From JAHRAW01 sp965226545 (GTDB lineage Bacteria; Pseudomonadota; Gammaproteobacteria; Arenicellales; Poriferihabitantaceae): a stretch of DNA of 64,000 bases. Position numbers and translations under genes: made by a program. Below are positions 42,291-50,873 of the stretch, in pieces. The first letter of the stretch is position 1. Every line of letters starts with the position of its first letter. The notes below the pieces were generated by a model that ran no database searches, was not told the DNA's origin, and worked only from the letters and a program-made list of their open reading frames with translations. The stretch covers positions 744,001-808,000 of the forward strand of contig OZ245364.1 in the NCBI GenBank assembly GCA_965226545.1, given 5' to 3'.

Positions 42291-44732
42291 ATGCCCGCCA
42301 AGAAATCCAAGCCGGTTGCCGGCGACGAATATCCGGTGTTGCCGTTGCGCGACGTCGTTGTGTTTCCGCATATGGTCATCCCGTTGTTTGTCGGCCGCGA
42401 ACGTTCGGTCGCCGCATTGCAAAGCGCCACCAGCGGCGCCAAGAGCATTTTGCTGGTCGCGCAAAAGGACGCCGGCAAAGATGAGCCGGAGCCGGAGGAC
42501 ATCCATCGCATCGGCACCTTGGCGACGATTTTGCAACTGTTAAAAATGCCCGACGACACGCTTAAAGTGTTGGTCGAAGGCGAACAGCGCGCTGAAATCA
42601 CAAAATTTACCCACGACAAAAAGGATGAGCAAGCCGGCTTCAGCGCCGAGGTGGCGATTATCGATGACCGCCAAAAAGCCTCGCGCGAAACCCCGGTGTT
42701 GGTGCGTGCGGTGGTCAATGAATTCCAAAAGTACGTCAAACTCAATCCGAAAATTCCGCCGGAGGTGTTGACTTCGCTGTCCGGCATCGACGACCACGGG
42801 CGCATCGCCGATGCGGTCGCCGCGCATCTCAACGTCAAAAACGACGTCAAACAAAAAATCCTCGAAATGCTCGATGCCGACAAGCGGCTCGAACACATTA
42901 TGGGCGTGATGGATTCGGAGATTGACCTGTTGCAGGTCGAAAAACGCATCCGCTCGCGCGTCAAAACCCAGATGGAAAAAAGCCAGCGCGAATATTTTCT
43001 CAACGAACAGATGAAGGCGATACAAAAGGAATTGGGCGAACTCGAAGACGCGCCGAATGAAGCCGAGGAACTCGCCGCCAAAATCTCGTCCTCGGGCATG
43101 AGCCGCGAAGCGCGTGAAAAGGCCGAAGGCGAATTGAAAAAACTCAAGATGATGTCGCCGATGTCAGCCGAGGCGACCGTGGTGCGCAACTATATCGATT
43201 GGCTGGTGGCGTTGCCGTGGCGCAAACACACCCGCATCTCCAAAGACCTTGCGCAAGCGCAGGCGATTTTGGATGAAGACCATTACGGCTTGGAAAGGGT
43301 CAAGGACCGCATCCTCGAATACCTTGCGGTGCAGCAGCGGGTGCGCAAACCGAAGGCGGCGATTTTGTGCCTGGTTGGGCCGCCGGGCGTCGGCAAAACT
43401 TCGCTCGGCAAATCGATTGCGCGCGCCACCAACCGCAAATTTTTGCGCATGTCGCTCGGCGGCGTGCGCGACGAAGCCGAAATCCGCGGACATCGGCGCA
43501 CCTATATCGGCTCGATGCCCGGCAAAATCGTGCAGAACCTGGCCAAAGCCAAATCGCGCAATCCGCTGTTTATGCTGGATGAAGTCGACAAAATGTCGAT
43601 GGATTTTCGCGGCGACCCGTCGTCGGCGTTGCTCGAGGTGCTCGACCCCGAACAAAACCACGCGTTTGGCGATCATTATCTCGAGGTCGAATACGATTTA
43701 TCCGATGTGATGTTTGTCGCCACCGCCAACACGCTCAACATCCCGATGCCGCTGCTCGATCGGATGGAGGTGATTCGCATCTCCGGCTACACCGACGATG
43801 AAAAATGCCAAATCGCCGAACGCTATCTCATCCCCAAGCAACGCGGCAACAACGGCTTGAAGGATGATGAAGTGCGCATGCCGGAAAAGTCGATACGCGA
43901 AATCATCTCGTCGTGGACGCGCGAAGCCGGGGTGCGCAACTTGGAGCGTGAAATCTCCAAAATTTTCCGCAAATTGGTCAAGGAATTCCTGCTCAATCCG
44001 CGCCGCAAAAAAGCGTCCATCAAACCCGAACAGTTGGAAAAGTATCTCGGCGTGCGTCGCCATCGCCGCAACGACGCCGAGACCAAAAACAAAGTCGGGC
44101 AGGTCTCCGGGCTGGCGTGGACTGAATTCGGCGGCGAATTGTTGACCATCGAAGCCGTGGTGATGCCCGGCAAAGGCAAGCATCTGTATACCGGCAAACT
44201 CGGCGATGTGATGCAAGAATCCATCAGCGCGGCGATTAGCGTGGTGCGCAGCCACAGCGTCGCCTGGGGCGTCGATGCGAAATTCCATCAGACGCAGGAC
44301 ATCCACGTGCATGTCCCCGAAGGCGCCACGCCCAAAGACGGGCCGAGCGCCGGCATCGGGATGTGCATTGCGATTATCTCGGCGTTGACCGGCGTGGCGG
44401 TGTTGTCGTCGGTGGCGATGACCGGCGAAATCACCCTGCGCGGCGAAGTGTTGCCGATTGGCGGGCTCAAGGAAAAACTCCTCGCCGCGCATCGCGCCGG
44501 CATCAAGCGCGTGCTGATTCCGCACGGCAATTCGCGCGAATTGCAGGAAATCCCCGACAAAGTGCGCAAAGAACTCGAAATCATGCCGGTCAAATGGATT
44601 GACGAGGTCATCGAACTCGCGCTGGCGAGCGCCCCGAACAAACCGCAGACCGGCAAAACCAACGATAAATCGGTCAACAAACCGCAGCGCAAGAAAAAAG
44701 AGCAAGCCGACCAGCCGGTCACCGCGCATTGA
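42291..44732 (+). CDS. lon: ATP-dependent protease Lon
   Basis: An 813-residue AAA+ protease. The N-terminal substrate domain starts PVLPLRDVVVFPHMVIPLFVG. Walker A is GPPGVGKTSLGK, Walker B is FMLDEVDKM. The protease Ser-Lys dyad is in PKDGPSAGIGM and LPIGGLKEKLLAA. Length is near the usual ~785-800, with a short Lys/Gln-rich tail. It follows clpX at 326 bases and precedes hupB, the usual gammaproteobacterial order. Confidence 0.95.
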   Translation: MPAKKSKPVAGDEYPVLPLRDVVVFPHMVIPLFVGRERSVAALQSATSGAKSILLVAQKDAGKDEPEPEDIHRIGTLATILQLLKMPDDTLKVLVEGEQRAEITKFTHDKKDEQAGFSAEVAIIDDRQKASRETPVLVRAVVNEFQKYVKLNPKIPPEVLTSLSGIDDHGRIADAVAAHLNVKNDVKQKILEMLDADKRLEHIMGVMDSEIDLLQVEKRIRSRVKTQMEKSQREYFLNEQMKAIQKELGELEDAPNEAEELAAKISSSGMSREAREKAEGELKKLKMMSPMSAEATVVRNYIDWLVALPWRKHTRISKDLAQAQAILDEDHYGLERVKDRILEYLAVQQRVRKPKAAILCLVGPPGVGKTSLGKSIARATNRKFLRMSLGGVRDEAEIRGHRRTYIGSMPGKIVQNLAKAKSRNPLFMLDEVDKMSMDFRGDPSSALLEVLDPEQNHAFGDHYLEVEYDLSDVMFVATANTLNIPMPLLDRMEVIRISGYTDDEKCQIAERYLIPKQRGNNGLKDDEVRMPEKSIREIISSWTREAGVRNLEREISKIFRKLVKEFLLNPRRKKASIKPEQLEKYLGVRRHRRNDAETKNKVGQVSGLAWTEFGGELLTIEAVVMPGKGKHLYTGKLGDVMQESISAAISVVRSHSVAWGVDAKFHQTQDIHVHVPEGATPKDGPSAGIGMCIAIISALTGVAVLSSVAMTGEITLRGEVLPIGGLKEKLLAAHRAGIKRVLIPHGNSRELQEIPDKVRKELEIMPVKWIDEVIELALASAPNKPQTGKTNDKSVNKPQRKKKEQADQPVTAH

Positions 44733-45147
44733 GCGCTGATTAAAATCGCGTGCCGGCGTCGATGTCGGCGCCGCGATGCCTTGTTTATCATTGACTTGCG
44801 CGCGATACGCTGCAATTACGCCGCGCCCGACGCGCAATTGCGCATCAAATCCGCCTCGAAAAAAGCGTGAAAAAGGCGCGCGGCGGGTGTTGCGTTGGCG
44901 CGTCGGTTGGATTATGATGCGGGCAGTCGAAGCGAGGCGGCGGATTGGCGATACGCCAACTTTGCCAAATACGCGGACGGGGGGCGATTCTTGTGACGCT
45001 CTGGGCGCTGTTTATCGGCGCATTGGTGGCGCAATCTTTCTCGTTGGCGGTTCGCATCGGTGCGGCGCGCGACGGTTGTGCGCGGTCGGGTTTTCCAAGC
45101 ACTCTTCACCAACGTTTACGAACGTTAACCTACACGAGGAATTTGTT
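44733..45147. other. lon-hupB intergenic region
   Basis: A 415-base GC-rich spacer without a convincing gene. It contains the hupB promoter and a long predicted leader of about 220 bases. Open frames through it do not resemble known proteins. Confidence 0.5.
44890..44918 (+). promoter_or_regulatory. putative hupB promoter
   Basis: TTGCGT (44890-44895), a 17-base spacer and TATGAT (44913-44918) form a plausible sigma-70 promoter 230 bases before hupB. It would give a long untranslated leader. Confidence 0.5.
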
Positions 45148-45420
45148 ATGAACAAAGCTGAACTCATTGACGCGGTTGCAACGCGCGCCAACATCACCAA
45201 AAACGACGCTTCAGCCGCGGTCGATGCGGTGTTTGAAGAAATTACCGGCGCGCTCAAACGGCGCGACCAGGTTTCGTTGATTGGCTTTGGCACGTTTTCA
45301 ATCAGCGATCGTGCGGCGCGCACCGGGCGCAATCCGCGCACCGGCGAAACGATTCAAATCGCCGCCTCGCGCGTGCCGAAATTCAAAGCCGGCAAGGCGC
45401 TGAAAGAAGCCGTCAATTAA
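45148..45420 (+). CDS. hupB: DNA-binding protein HU
   Basis: A 90-residue histone-like protein starting MNKAELIDAVATRANITK, with FEEITGALKRRDQVSLIGFG and the DNA-binding arm RTGRNPRTGETIQIAAS. A ribosome-binding site ACGAGGA precedes the ATG. HU compacts DNA and assists replication and recombination. It is followed by a GCGGGC-GCAA-GCCCGC hairpin (45436-45451) and then two tRNA genes. Confidence 0.95.
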   Translation: MNKAELIDAVATRANITKNDASAAVDAVFEEITGALKRRDQVSLIGFGTFSISDRAARTGRNPRTGETIQIAASRVPKFKAGKALKEAVN

Positions 45421-45484
45421 CCCCAATCGCGGCGCGCGGGCGCAAGCCCGCAGCCGCTTCCCGCTGTCGCACGGCATCGGGCGC

Positions 45485-45560
45485 GGGCGCTTAGCTCAGT
45501 TGGGAGAGCGTCGCCCTTACAAGGCGAAAGTCGCAGGTTCGAGCCCTGCAGCGCCCACCA
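45485..45560 (+). tRNA. tRNA-Val (anticodon TAC)
   Basis: A 76-base cloverleaf, GGGCGCTTAGC to an encoded CCA, with the anticodon TAC in CCCTTACAAGG. Confidence 0.95.
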
Positions 45561-45567
45561 TCCAAGC

Positions 45568-45644
45568 GGAGCGGTAGTTCAGTTGGTTAGAATACCGGCC
45601 TGTCACGCCGGGGGTCGCGGGTTCGAGTCCCGTCCGCTCCGCCA
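45568..45644 (+). tRNA. tRNA-Asp (anticodon GTC)
   Basis: A 77-base cloverleaf, GGAGCGGTAGTTC to an encoded CCA, with anticodon GTC in CCTGTCACGC. It lies seven bases after tRNA-Val. Confidence 0.95.
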
Positions 45645-45854
45645 TTGGTTGGTTGCAGTTTTTGATTGTTGATTCGTCATTTTTGACTTGTCATTTGTCA
45701 TTCTTCATTTATCGATTGCCATTGTTTAGTTGCCATTCATTATTTATTTGCCATTCGTCATTCGTCATTCGTTACTGACCATTTACCATCTGTAACCGCC
45801 ATTGACATCCCGCCATTTTCGGCGCCACTTGTTACTTCCCGTTTTCACCAAAAA
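45645..45854. repeat. CCATTCGTCATT-type spacer before ppiD
   Basis: A tract of TTTGTCATT, TTGCCATT and TTCGTCATTCGTCATTCG units fills most of this 210-base spacer. It contains no gene. Confidence 0.6.
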
Positions 45855-47789
45855 ATGCTGACACAAATTCGCGAGCGCGCCAGCGGTTGGATTGCCTGGG
45901 TGATTGTCATCCTGCTGACCATTCCGTTTGCGCTGTGGGGCATCCAATCGTATTTCGAAGGCACGGCGGAAATCACCGTGGCCGAAGTCAACGGCGAGGA
46001 AATCTCGCTGTACGATTATCAAAACGAATTGGTGCGCCGCCGTCAAGCGTTGCTCGAACGCTCCGAAGGCGCGATTGACCCGGCGTTGCTCAACAGCCCG
46101 GAACTGCGCAGCGATGTCATCAACGGCATCATCATCAACCGGCTGATTAACCAGCACGTGCGCGCGCGCAATTTTCAACTGCCCGACGAACTGCTCAAAC
46201 GCCGCATCGAAACCACCGAAGAGTTTTTAACCGACGGCGAATTCGACCCGGTGCTGTATCGCGATTTGTTGCGCGCCTCGGGGTTTAACGCGCGGTTTTA
46301 CGAACAGGCGCAACGCCAAGAGGCGCTGCTCGGGCAATTCATCTCGGCGGTCACCGAAACCGCCATCGTCGGCGAGGCCGAACTCAATCGTTTGTTGGCG
46401 CTGCAGTTGCAAACCCGCGCGGCTGAATACGCGGTGTTGCCGTTGGCGCGATTCGAAAAGGCGGTGAAAATCAGCGACGCCGAGATTGAACAACAATATC
46501 ACCAAAACCCCGAACAATACGCCCAAGCCGAACGCGTCAAAGCTGCGTACATCGACCTCGGCATCGAAGATATCGCGGCCGAAGTGCGGGTGTCCAACGC
46601 CGAATTGCGCACCGCGTATGAACAGGATAGCGAACGCTATCAAAAACCCGAGTCGCGCAAAGCCAGCCACATTTTATTCGGCGTCGATGAAACCGCATCC
46701 GCCGATGAAGACCAAGCCAAATTGGCCGCGGCTGAAGCGGTGCTCGGCGAAGTGCAGGGTGGCGGCGATTTTGCCGAATTGGCAAAGCGGCATTCCGACG
46801 ACCCCGGCTCGAAAAATCAAGGCGGCGATTTGGGCGTGGTCGCGCGCGGGCAGATGGTTGCGCCGTTTGAAGACGCGGTGTTTGACATGAGCGAAGGCGA
46901 AGTGCGCGGCCCGATTAAAACCCGGTTTGGTTATCATTTAATTAAACTGACCGAATTGACCGAAGGGAGCACGCGCAGTTTTAAGGAAGTGCGCGATGAA
47001 GTCGCCGAAGACGTTCGCCAATTGCGCGCCGAGGCGCGCTTTGCCGAATTGGCTGAAGTGTTTGAAAATCTGGTGTTCGAAAACCCGGACAGCCTGCAGG
47101 TCGCGGCCGATGAATTGGGGCTGGAGATTAAACAAACCGAATGGTTCACCCAAACCGAAGGCGAAGATTTGGCCGCCGAGTCGGTGGTGCGCAACATGGC
47201 GTTCAGCGACGAAGTGCTCAACGACGAATTAAACAGCCCGGCGATTGCGCTCGGGTTTGACCGCCTGATTGCCCTGCGCAAAGCCGAACACGAACCGGCG
47301 CGCGCGCAAACCTTCGACGAAGTGCGCGAACAAATCCAACAAACCCTGACCGCCGAAAAGGCGCAACAGGCGATGAACCAACACGCCGAACACTTGCTGG
47401 AACAATTGCGCGACGGCGAACTCACTTGGAAAAAAATGCTGCGCGCGGAAAAATTGCGCGCCACCGCCGCACCCAATCAACGCAGCGACTCCGATGAAGA
47501 AAATCAGGAATTAATCGACGCGATTTTCGCCCACCCGGCGCCGCAACCGGACGAAGTGCAATACGGCGGCGCGCAATTGGTTGACGGCGATTATGCGGTG
47601 TATGCGCTCAACGAAGTCGCACTCGGCAACCTCGAGGAAATCGACGACGAACAACGCGACAACCTGCGCCGCGTATTGCTCGAAAGAGACGGCGAAGATT
47701 TATACGAACAACTGCGCGAAACTCTGTGGCTCGGCGCCGACATCAACATCAACCGCGAACAAATCGAAAGGCCGGAGCAGGTGTATTGA
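45855..47789 (+). CDS. ppiD: periplasmic peptidyl-prolyl isomerase PpiD (SurA-N/PPIC type)
   Basis: A 644-residue chaperone anchored by one N-terminal helix (WIAWVIVILLTIPFALWGIQ). It works in the periplasm near the SecYEG translocon. A SurA-like N-terminal domain is followed by a parvulin (PPIC) domain at about residues 270-360, with ASHILFGVD, FAELAKRHSDDPGSKNQGGDLG and APFEDAVFDM. Glu/Gln-rich helices make up the C-terminal half. ppiD after hupB and tRNAs is the standard order. Confidence 0.92.
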   Translation: MLTQIRERASGWIAWVIVILLTIPFALWGIQSYFEGTAEITVAEVNGEEISLYDYQNELVRRRQALLERSEGAIDPALLNSPELRSDVINGIIINRLINQHVRARNFQLPDELLKRRIETTEEFLTDGEFDPVLYRDLLRASGFNARFYEQAQRQEALLGQFISAVTETAIVGEAELNRLLALQLQTRAAEYAVLPLARFEKAVKISDAEIEQQYHQNPEQYAQAERVKAAYIDLGIEDIAAEVRVSNAELRTAYEQDSERYQKPESRKASHILFGVDETASADEDQAKLAAAEAVLGEVQGGGDFAELAKRHSDDPGSKNQGGDLGVVARGQMVAPFEDAVFDMSEGEVRGPIKTRFGYHLIKLTELTEGSTRSFKEVRDEVAEDVRQLRAEARFAELAEVFENLVFENPDSLQVAADELGLEIKQTEWFTQTEGEDLAAESVVRNMAFSDEVLNDELNSPAIALGFDRLIALRKAEHEPARAQTFDEVREQIQQTLTAEKAQQAMNQHAEHLLEQLRDGELTWKKMLRAEKLRATAAPNQRSDSDEENQELIDAIFAHPAPQPDEVQYGGAQLVDGDYAVYALNEVALGNLEEIDDEQRDNLRRVLLERDGEDLYEQLRETLWLGADININREQIERPEQVY

Positions 47790-47845
47790 TGGCGGTTGGA
47801 TGCAGTTTTAGTTGTTTTGAGTTGAATTGAGTTCTTGTTGTTATG

Positions 47846-47878
47846 ACCGCCGTCGAGTGTTGACGGCGGTTTTGTTTT
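47846..47878 (+). terminator. rho-independent terminator of ppiD
   Basis: ACCGCCGTC (47846-47854) pairs with GACGGCGGT (47862-47870) across a 7-base loop, followed by TTTGTTTT. It lies about 57 bases after the ppiD stop. Confidence 0.8.
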
Positions 47879-47879
47879 A

Positions 47880-48207
47880 TGCACTTATGTTGCGGGATTG
47901 TTTTGCGGAATGGTTTTGTGAATTTACTTTATAAACTTGCTTTACAAACTTGTTTTACAAATCCGCCACAACAAACTTTTTTGCCAACAAGTTTTACCTT
48001 GCATTGTGCGCATTTGTTTTGCGAACTTGCTTTGCGAACTTGCTTTGTAAAATTAATGTACAAACTTTTTTACCGGCAAGTTTTACTTTCACATTGTACG
48101 ACTTGTTTTGCGAACTTGCCTAACAAACTTGCCTTATAAACTTGACGCAACAAACTTGTTGCCAACCCGCATTACAAATCCGCCGCAACAAACCTTTTGG
48201 CAAAGCG
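47880..48207. repeat. AACTTGC/TTTACAAAC repeat array
   Basis: This spacer between convergent ppiD and pyrC is built almost wholly of degenerate units such as TTTGCGAACTTGC, TTTACAAACTTG and CAACAAACTT. Copies are 12-16 bases, irregular and adjacent, without unique spacers, so it is not a CRISPR. No gene is seen. Confidence 0.75.
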
Positions 48208-49290
48208 TTACTCCCCGCCGCACTGCACCGACCACGCCAGCGTCTCGCCCGCGCATAATGCAACCACCGGCTGCCCGCCGAGTGAATGGCATTGCGCGAT
48301 TGGTTGCGGTTGTTTAAGCAGCGTTAACGTGCCGCGGTTGCGCGCGACGCCGTAAAAATCGGCGCCGTGATGCGCGGCGAACGCCTCGAGTTTATCGAGC
48401 GCGCCGCATTGTTCAAACACGCCGGCATACAACTCCATCGCCGCATGCGCCGAATAAATGCCGGCGCAACCGCATGCGCTTTCCTTGTCGGCGCGCGGAT
48501 GCGGCGCGCTGTCGGTGCCGAGAAAAAATCCGCGTTCGCCGCCGGTCGCCGCCGCCAACAACGCTTGGCGATGATGTTCGCGCTTGAGCGGCGGCAGACA
48601 ATAGGCGTGCGGACGCAACCCGCCGCGAAACATTTCATTGCGGTTAAACATTAAATGATGCGCGGTAATCGTCGCCGCCACCGCATTGCCGGCGTCGCGC
48701 ACAAACTGCACGCCTTGTTCGGTGGTGACATGTTCGAACACAATTTTTAACGCCGGCAATCGACGATGCAACGGCGCCAACACCGAATCGATAAACGCCG
48801 CCTCGCGGTCAAACACATCGACCTGCGGGTCGGTCACTTCGCCGTGCACCTGCAGCACCAAATCATGCGCAGCCATCGCCTCAAACACATCGATTTTTTT
48901 GTCGATGTCGGCAACGCCGTGCTGCGCATTGGTGGTCGCGCGCGCCGGATACAGTTTATAGCCGACAATAAACGCCTCGCGCGCGGCCGCGGCAACTTCA
49001 TCCGGACGGGTTGCATCGGTTAAATACAACGACAACAACGGCGTAAATGCATCACGCGCCGCCGCGCTTGTCGTCGTTCGCCCCGCCGACAAGGCATCGA
49101 TAATCGCCTCCCGATACCACCGCGCGCGCGCAACATCAACCACCGGCGGCGCCAGATTCGGCATCACCATCGCCCGCCCAAACTGCGCCGCCGTCGCCGC
49201 CACCGCATCCGCCAACATCGCGCCGTCGCGCAAATGCACATGCCAATCGTCGGGGCGGGTAATCGTCAGGCGGTCGGGGGTTGCATCCAT
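48208..49290 (-). CDS. pyrC: dihydroorotase (homodimeric type)
   Basis: A 360-residue amidohydrolase of pyrimidine synthesis. Zinc ligands and the carboxylated lysine are visible in RPDDWHVHLRDG, IVGYKLYPARATTN and VFEHVTTEQG, and the C-terminal FFLGTDSAPHPRADKE holds the catalytic Asp. The length fits the E. coli-like PyrC class of about 348 residues. It starts at ATG 49290, 380 bases upstream of the start of the GIY-YIG/DGQHR unit on the same strand. Confidence 0.94.
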   Translation of the reverse strand: MDATPDRLTITRPDDWHVHLRDGAMLADAVAATAAQFGRAMVMPNLAPPVVDVARARWYREAIIDALSAGRTTTSAAARDAFTPLLSLYLTDATRPDEVAAAAREAFIVGYKLYPARATTNAQHGVADIDKKIDVFEAMAAHDLVLQVHGEVTDPQVDVFDREAAFIDSVLAPLHRRLPALKIVFEHVTTEQGVQFVRDAGNAVAATITAHHLMFNRNEMFRGGLRPHAYCLPPLKREHHRQALLAAATGGERGFFLGTDSAPHPRADKESACGCAGIYSAHAAMELYAGVFEQCGALDKLEAFAAHHGADFYGVARNRGTLTLLKQPQPIAQCHSLGGQPVVALCAGETLAWSVQCGGE

Positions 49291-49343
49291 GATTGTGTTA
49301 ACTCGGGTTTTGTCGTTGTCGGAGGGGCTAATGTGTCGACAGG

Positions 49344-49682
49344 CTACGATGGTCCGCCTACTTTATTGAAGTGCGGTAATGCACCTTCGCAAAGTACGTG
49401 TGCATTCAGCCAACCTCGTTCAAGTCGGTCCAAATTGTACTTTGAGGTGCGCAGATAGTGACACCAAAATGCAACACCGTCTGGCGTAGGCATCTGTTTA
49501 TTCGGGTCGTCAAAGTGCTGTGCGACACGGTTCAAAATATTTATTGATTGTCCGATGTAAATGATAACGCCGCCGACAGTCGTCAACACGTAACAACCCG
49601 GCTCAGCGGGCAATCGGCGCAAATCAGGGTACTCAAAGCGCTCACTGTCTTCAGGCGCGGGATTTAGTGATGTGATAAACAT
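49344..49682 (-). CDS. GIY-YIG domain protein linked to DGQHR genes
   Basis: A 112-residue protein with the GIY-YIG nuclease fold pattern: EPGCYVLTTVGGVIIYIGQS for the two core strands, INILNRVAQHF for the Arg helix, and DRLERGWLNAHVL with the catalytic Glu. It differs slightly from canonical motifs (GCYV instead of GIYV), and it lacks an obvious extra DNA-binding domain. The start ATG (49682) overlaps the stop of the DGQHR gene by one base (TGATG), so the two are coupled. It could be a nuclease effector or a nicking partner. Confidence 0.75.
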   Translation of the reverse strand: MFITSLNPAPEDSERFEYPDLRRLPAEPGCYVLTTVGGVIIYIGQSINILNRVAQHFDDPNKQMPTPDGVAFWCHYLRTSKYNLDRLERGWLNAHVLCEGALPHFNKVGGPS

Positions 49683-50836
49683 CAAACTTCAATGTCCATG
49701 TCCCGATTACCCGCTTGGGTAAGGGCGGCAAAGTATTTTTGCACCATTCTTTTCCGGCCGGCACTGTTTTGTACGCTTGCCGGACCGCCTGTTTTCCAGT
49801 ATTCCGGGGACATTATTTCCGCGTATTCGCCATCTTCCAAAAAATCAGCGGCTGAGCGCATGCATTCCTCAAAGTCACCAACCGTGTAACTCTCGCGTTT
49901 TGCAAGTTGGAGAAGTATCGGGCCTAATATTTGCAGAAAAAATTCAATACCGCTTGCGGTAAACACGCTTGTGCGTTTGTCATAATCGCCAACACATACG
50001 CGTACAACAGCACGCCAAAAATTGTTCAATATATTGAACCGTTTATCAGAGTCTTTTGCGATATCGAATAACGGATGCAGTGCAATTAGCAAAAATTTCG
50101 TCAAGTGTTTCACAAACGATTTTTGATTAACCGTGTGCGCAGACGTTTTGTATTCGTTCGCCATTTGAATCCGTCCGCAAAACGGCGAATTTTTGGTTTG
50201 GTTTAATTTAATAACCAACTTAAGGGCCCGGCTGTCATCGCCCTTTTTTATTTTCTTGCGCAACCAACTCGGCAAGTAAGGCAAATCAGCCACGCCATCC
50301 CTGTCGGTAAAGCACGAAATAATGTGTTGCGCGACGCCGTCGTCTACTTTTTCTTGTTTGGTGTTTACCACAATAAATTGCAACATGCGCTCGGCTTTAT
50401 CAAGTCCGGTTGCAATAACCGTGGCAACCGGGAAATCGAGCACTTTTTCACCATCAACTTGCTCGGCGACCCGGCGCAAACCTTCAATTCGATGTTGCCC
50501 GTCAACCACGTCAAACGGGCAGACGGCTGCATTCGGGGACGAATCAAAAACAATTTCGCCCGTCTTTTCATCGAAATCGATGTCGCCATCGGTCGCAAGG
50601 AAAACCGAAGTTGGCAACAGTGCTTCGCCCTTGCTATGCGCTTCGATAAAGTCGACTCCAAAACGTTTGGTGCGCGCATCTTCAAGCAAGCGTTGCATGC
50701 CTTGTCCTTCCGCAACGTCCAAACGGTCGACCGAATAGAAGTCCTTGCGCATAAAATCGCGCACGGCGAACGAGGTCAAAAACAAACGCATTCCGCCTTG
50801 TTCCAGTTGAACTGCTGATTTGCGAATTTTCGGCAT
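49682..50836 (-). CDS. DGQHR-domain protein, DndB-like (copy 1)
   Basis: A 384-residue protein with the diagnostic VVDGQHRIEGL motif near residue 112. Other shared blocks are LPTSVFLATDGDIDFDE, FIVVNTKQEKVDDGVAQHII and the C-terminal MSPEYWKTGGPASVQNSAGR. DGQHR proteins include DndB, the regulator of phosphorothioate DNA modification. It is a paralogue of the next gene (50874-52037) with a similar start, KIRKSAVQLEQGG against EIRKPAVPLKQGQ. No Dnd modification genes are present, so the role is unknown. Confidence 0.85.
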   Translation of the reverse strand: MPKIRKSAVQLEQGGMRLFLTSFAVRDFMRKDFYSVDRLDVAEGQGMQRLLEDARTKRFGVDFIEAHSKGEALLPTSVFLATDGDIDFDEKTGEIVFDSSPNAAVCPFDVVDGQHRIEGLRRVAEQVDGEKVLDFPVATVIATGLDKAERMLQFIVVNTKQEKVDDGVAQHIISCFTDRDGVADLPYLPSWLRKKIKKGDDSRALKLVIKLNQTKNSPFCGRIQMANEYKTSAHTVNQKSFVKHLTKFLLIALHPLFDIAKDSDKRFNILNNFWRAVVRVCVGDYDKRTSVFTASGIEFFLQILGPILLQLAKRESYTVGDFEECMRSAADFLEDGEYAEIMSPEYWKTGGPASVQNSAGRKRMVQKYFAALTQAGNRDMDIEV

Positions 50837-50873
50837 TTCTCGGTCCCGATGGCTATTAGTTAGGTATTAATAA

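Noticed and set aside
43698..44837. 379-codon open frame antisense to lon
   Set aside because: It is a shadow of the GC-biased lon gene. lon is fully conserved on the other strand and this frame has no family-like features.
47880..48207. CRISPR-like repeat array
   Set aside because: Units are adjacent and degenerate, with no unique spacers of constant length and no cas genes in the window.
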